DNA of 64,000 bases from Lentisphaerota bacterium (GTDB lineage Bacteria; Verrucomicrobiota; Lentisphaeria; Victivallales; Victivallaceae): NCBI GenBank assembly GCA_024225035.1, contig JAAEMX010000162.1:1-64000 (forward strand), in the 5' to 3' direction. The notes beneath the pieces were generated by a model that had not been told where the DNA came from, searched no databases, and was given only the letters and a program-made list of their open reading frames with translations. A program made the translations under genes and the position numbers. This document shows, piece by piece, positions 63,082 through 64,000 of the stretch; within the stretch, counting starts at the first letter, position 1; each line of letters starts with the position of its first letter.

Positions 63082-63477
63082 TCAGGGAATGTTCTTCGGT
63101 CTCGTTGTAGGAGTATTTGGTGTCGATTTCAAGTGCTGCATTCGGTAAACAATACCCAACTGTGTCCAGCTGTTGTATGGAATTAGTTTGAGTTCTCCAC
63201 CGTCTCTCGTAATGTCATGCGCCAATTTGTTGACATCAAGTCGGCCGCTTTCACCAAGGATTGCGTTAATCCCTGCATCAATGGCTTTGATCTCGGCGTC
63301 GATCGTTACTTTCATGCCGTGGATGCGTTTAGCCAGCACCTGGGAATAGCTTTGTGCTGTTGCCCGCTCGTGGTAAGTTGATTCAATATTAATCGCCGGA
63401 CCGCCAACTGTTCCGCCAAGATGAATGCCTTTATAAACGATTGCACAACTACCTACTTTGAAGTTTTCCGAGCCCAT
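63082..63477 (-). CDS. Phage tail-tube-like protein C, frameshifted
   Basis: The ATG at 63477 has a GGAG site. The product begins MGSENFKVGSCAIVYKGIHL and reaches GGELKLIPYNS, closely following tail protein A (56541). It then reads unrelated residues and stops. Inserting one base near 63164-63176 continues the protein as LDTVGYCLPNAALEIDTKYS and on into GILFNKFDVDEAERLEL, the expected rest of the family, and without a stop into the frame at 62977. The gene is thus damaged or contains a one-base sequence error. A GGTTGACATTTTTT element lies 88 bp upstream. Confidence 0.6.
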   Translation of the reverse strand: MGSENFKVGSCAIVYKGIHLGGTVGGPAINIESTYHERATAQSYSQVLAKRIHGMKVTIDAEIKAIDAGINAILGESGRLDVNKLAHDITRDGGELKLIPYNSWTQLGIVYRMQHLKSTPNTPTTRPKNIP

Positions 63478-63593
63478 TTTTAGTCTCCATTTTTTCTCCG
63501 CACGACGGAGAATGTTGTTTCAGCTTTCAACATCATGTCAAAAAGCTATACTTATACAAAAAATGTCAACCAAGTGCGACCTGGAGCGGTATA

Positions 63594-63619
63594 CCAGCCT
63601 GAGGCTGGACAGTTTTTTT
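63594..63619 (+). terminator. Possible plus-strand terminator hairpin
   Basis: The stem CCAGCC/GGCTGG (63594-63599 with 63603-63608, loop TGA) is followed by ACAG and seven T residues. No plus-strand gene leads into it, so it may be a relic or may block antisense transcripts at the island edge. Confidence 0.4.
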
Positions 63620-63644
63620 AGGAATACGTCTTTAGAATTACTAC

Positions 63645-63676
63645 AAAAAAAGGGATGCCTTTTGAAAAGGCATCCC
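63645..63676 (-). terminator. Intrinsic terminator of the phosphofructokinase gene
   Basis: The long stem GGGATGCCTTT/AAAGGCATCCC (63652-63662 with 63666-63676, loop TGA) is followed on the minus strand by seven T residues. It lies about 50 bp beyond the stop of the phosphofructokinase gene. Confidence 0.88.
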
Positions 63677-63728
63677 GGCACTCGAACCCTCAAAACGTGT
63701 TTCCACGTTCAAGAAATATCTATCCAGA

Positions 63729-64000
63729 TTAGCGTGCTGCTTCCGGAATATAATCGTCAAGTTTTTTGTCCGCAAAAACAGGTTTCAAGCGGGCAAAGCG
63801 CTGGCGTCCGTTAATCATCGGAACACTTGGCCAGTCTTCACCAACCAGCGGACGGACGTATTTAAGGAATTCATCAGTAACGTCTGACTTGCAGTCTGTA
63901 ATCCATTCCTGCGGGAAGAAACGCTCAGAGTTAGCAACGTCTTTCAAAGGAGCCTTGTCGTAACGTACAGAGTAAATCATACCCGGGTTACGCAGAATAG
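63729..64000 (-). CDS. 6-phosphofructokinase, probably PPi-dependent, C-terminal part
   Basis: Only the last 90 residues are in the window. The frame is open to the edge and reads ILRNPGMIYSVRYDKAPLKD, so the ATG at 63980 is internal. The segment VANSERFFPQEWI and the ending FLKYVRPLVGEDWPSVP resemble the C-terminus of the long pyrophosphate-dependent phosphofructokinases common in anaerobes and PVC bacteria. ATP-type enzymes are shorter and end differently. The upstream catalytic part would confirm the phosphate donor. Confidence 0.7.
   Translation of the reverse strand, partial: ILRNPGMIYSVRYDKAPLKDVANSERFFPQEWITDCKSDVTDEFLKYVRPLVGEDWPSVPMINGRQRFARLKPVFADKKLDDYIPEAAR

Noticed and set aside
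63565-63608. GTTGAC element plus nearby hairpin as an integron attC site
   Set aside because: The RYYYAAC/GTTRRRY core pair does not match, there is no integrase gene, and genes between the elements are not in cassette order.

Overview
The window looks like chromosome from an anaerobic, Gram-negative member of the PVC superphylum, most probably Lentisphaerota. This is inferred from gene content, with no rRNA in view: a prepilin-like protein with the H-X9-DG motif beside an AraC regulator, an MJ0042-type zinc ribbon, large divergent glycoside hydrolases, lpxA (lipid A), ispE (MEP pathway), an oxygen-independent class III ribonucleotide reductase and a PPi-type phosphofructokinase. No tRNA, CRISPR array or insertion sequence was recognised.

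Layout. 0-1 kb: an AT-rich orphan gene with a damaged 5' end. 1.2-7.2 kb: a catabolic operon (SorC regulator, IMPase-like phosphatase, EtfB, EtfA, FAD-linked 2-hydroxyacid dehydrogenase, zinc polyol dehydrogenase). 7.2-16.4 kb: MtfA-like peptidase, asnB, lipoproteins, a cell-wall cluster pairing a SEDS polymerase with a penicillin-binding protein that lacks its transpeptidase domain, an amidohydrolase, a TauE-type exporter and a methyltransferase. 16.7-22.1 kb: typA, a frameshifted zinc-ribbon gene, an EF-G paralogue, an Lrp regulator. 22.4-28.4 kb: rsmE, a LysM lipoprotein, an ABC auxiliary lipoprotein, hpt, a STAS/HATPase/STAS partner-switching module, cysS. 28.5-36.4 kb: a carbohydrate region (GH31 alpha-glucosidase with GH14 beta-amylase; nitrilase-fold hydrolase with a GH36-like enzyme). 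36.6-39.2 kb: an anaerobic ribonucleotide reductase split into a large catalytic gene and a 50-residue gene carrying the glycyl-radical loop, behind tandem NrdR boxes. 39.3-46.8 kb: Nudix, response regulator, plsY-gpsA, M24 peptidase, HAD, AraC regulator, pseudopilin.

46.6-63.5 kb: housekeeping genes (rpmF-plsX-fabH, hybrid kinase, pyrH-lpxA, Gfo/Idh/MocA-ispE) are interleaved with three separate blocks of tailed-phage structural genes, all on the minus strand: a truncated portal gene (46.8-47.6 kb), a five-gene scaffold/capsid/connector/tail cassette (56.5-59.8 kb) and a frameshifted tail gene with an attached coiled-coil gene (61.8-63.5 kb). No integrase, terminase, replication or lysis gene is seen. 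The window ends inside a phosphofructokinase gene.

The most unusual items are the split ribonucleotide reductase with an apparent zinc site shared between two chains, the pedestal-only PBP coupled to a SEDS protein, the dispersed phage capsid modules, and the bacterial beta-amylase operon. Several one-base frameshifts (about 37, 18718, 46436 and 63170) fall in accessory or small genes, while the long housekeeping genes are intact.
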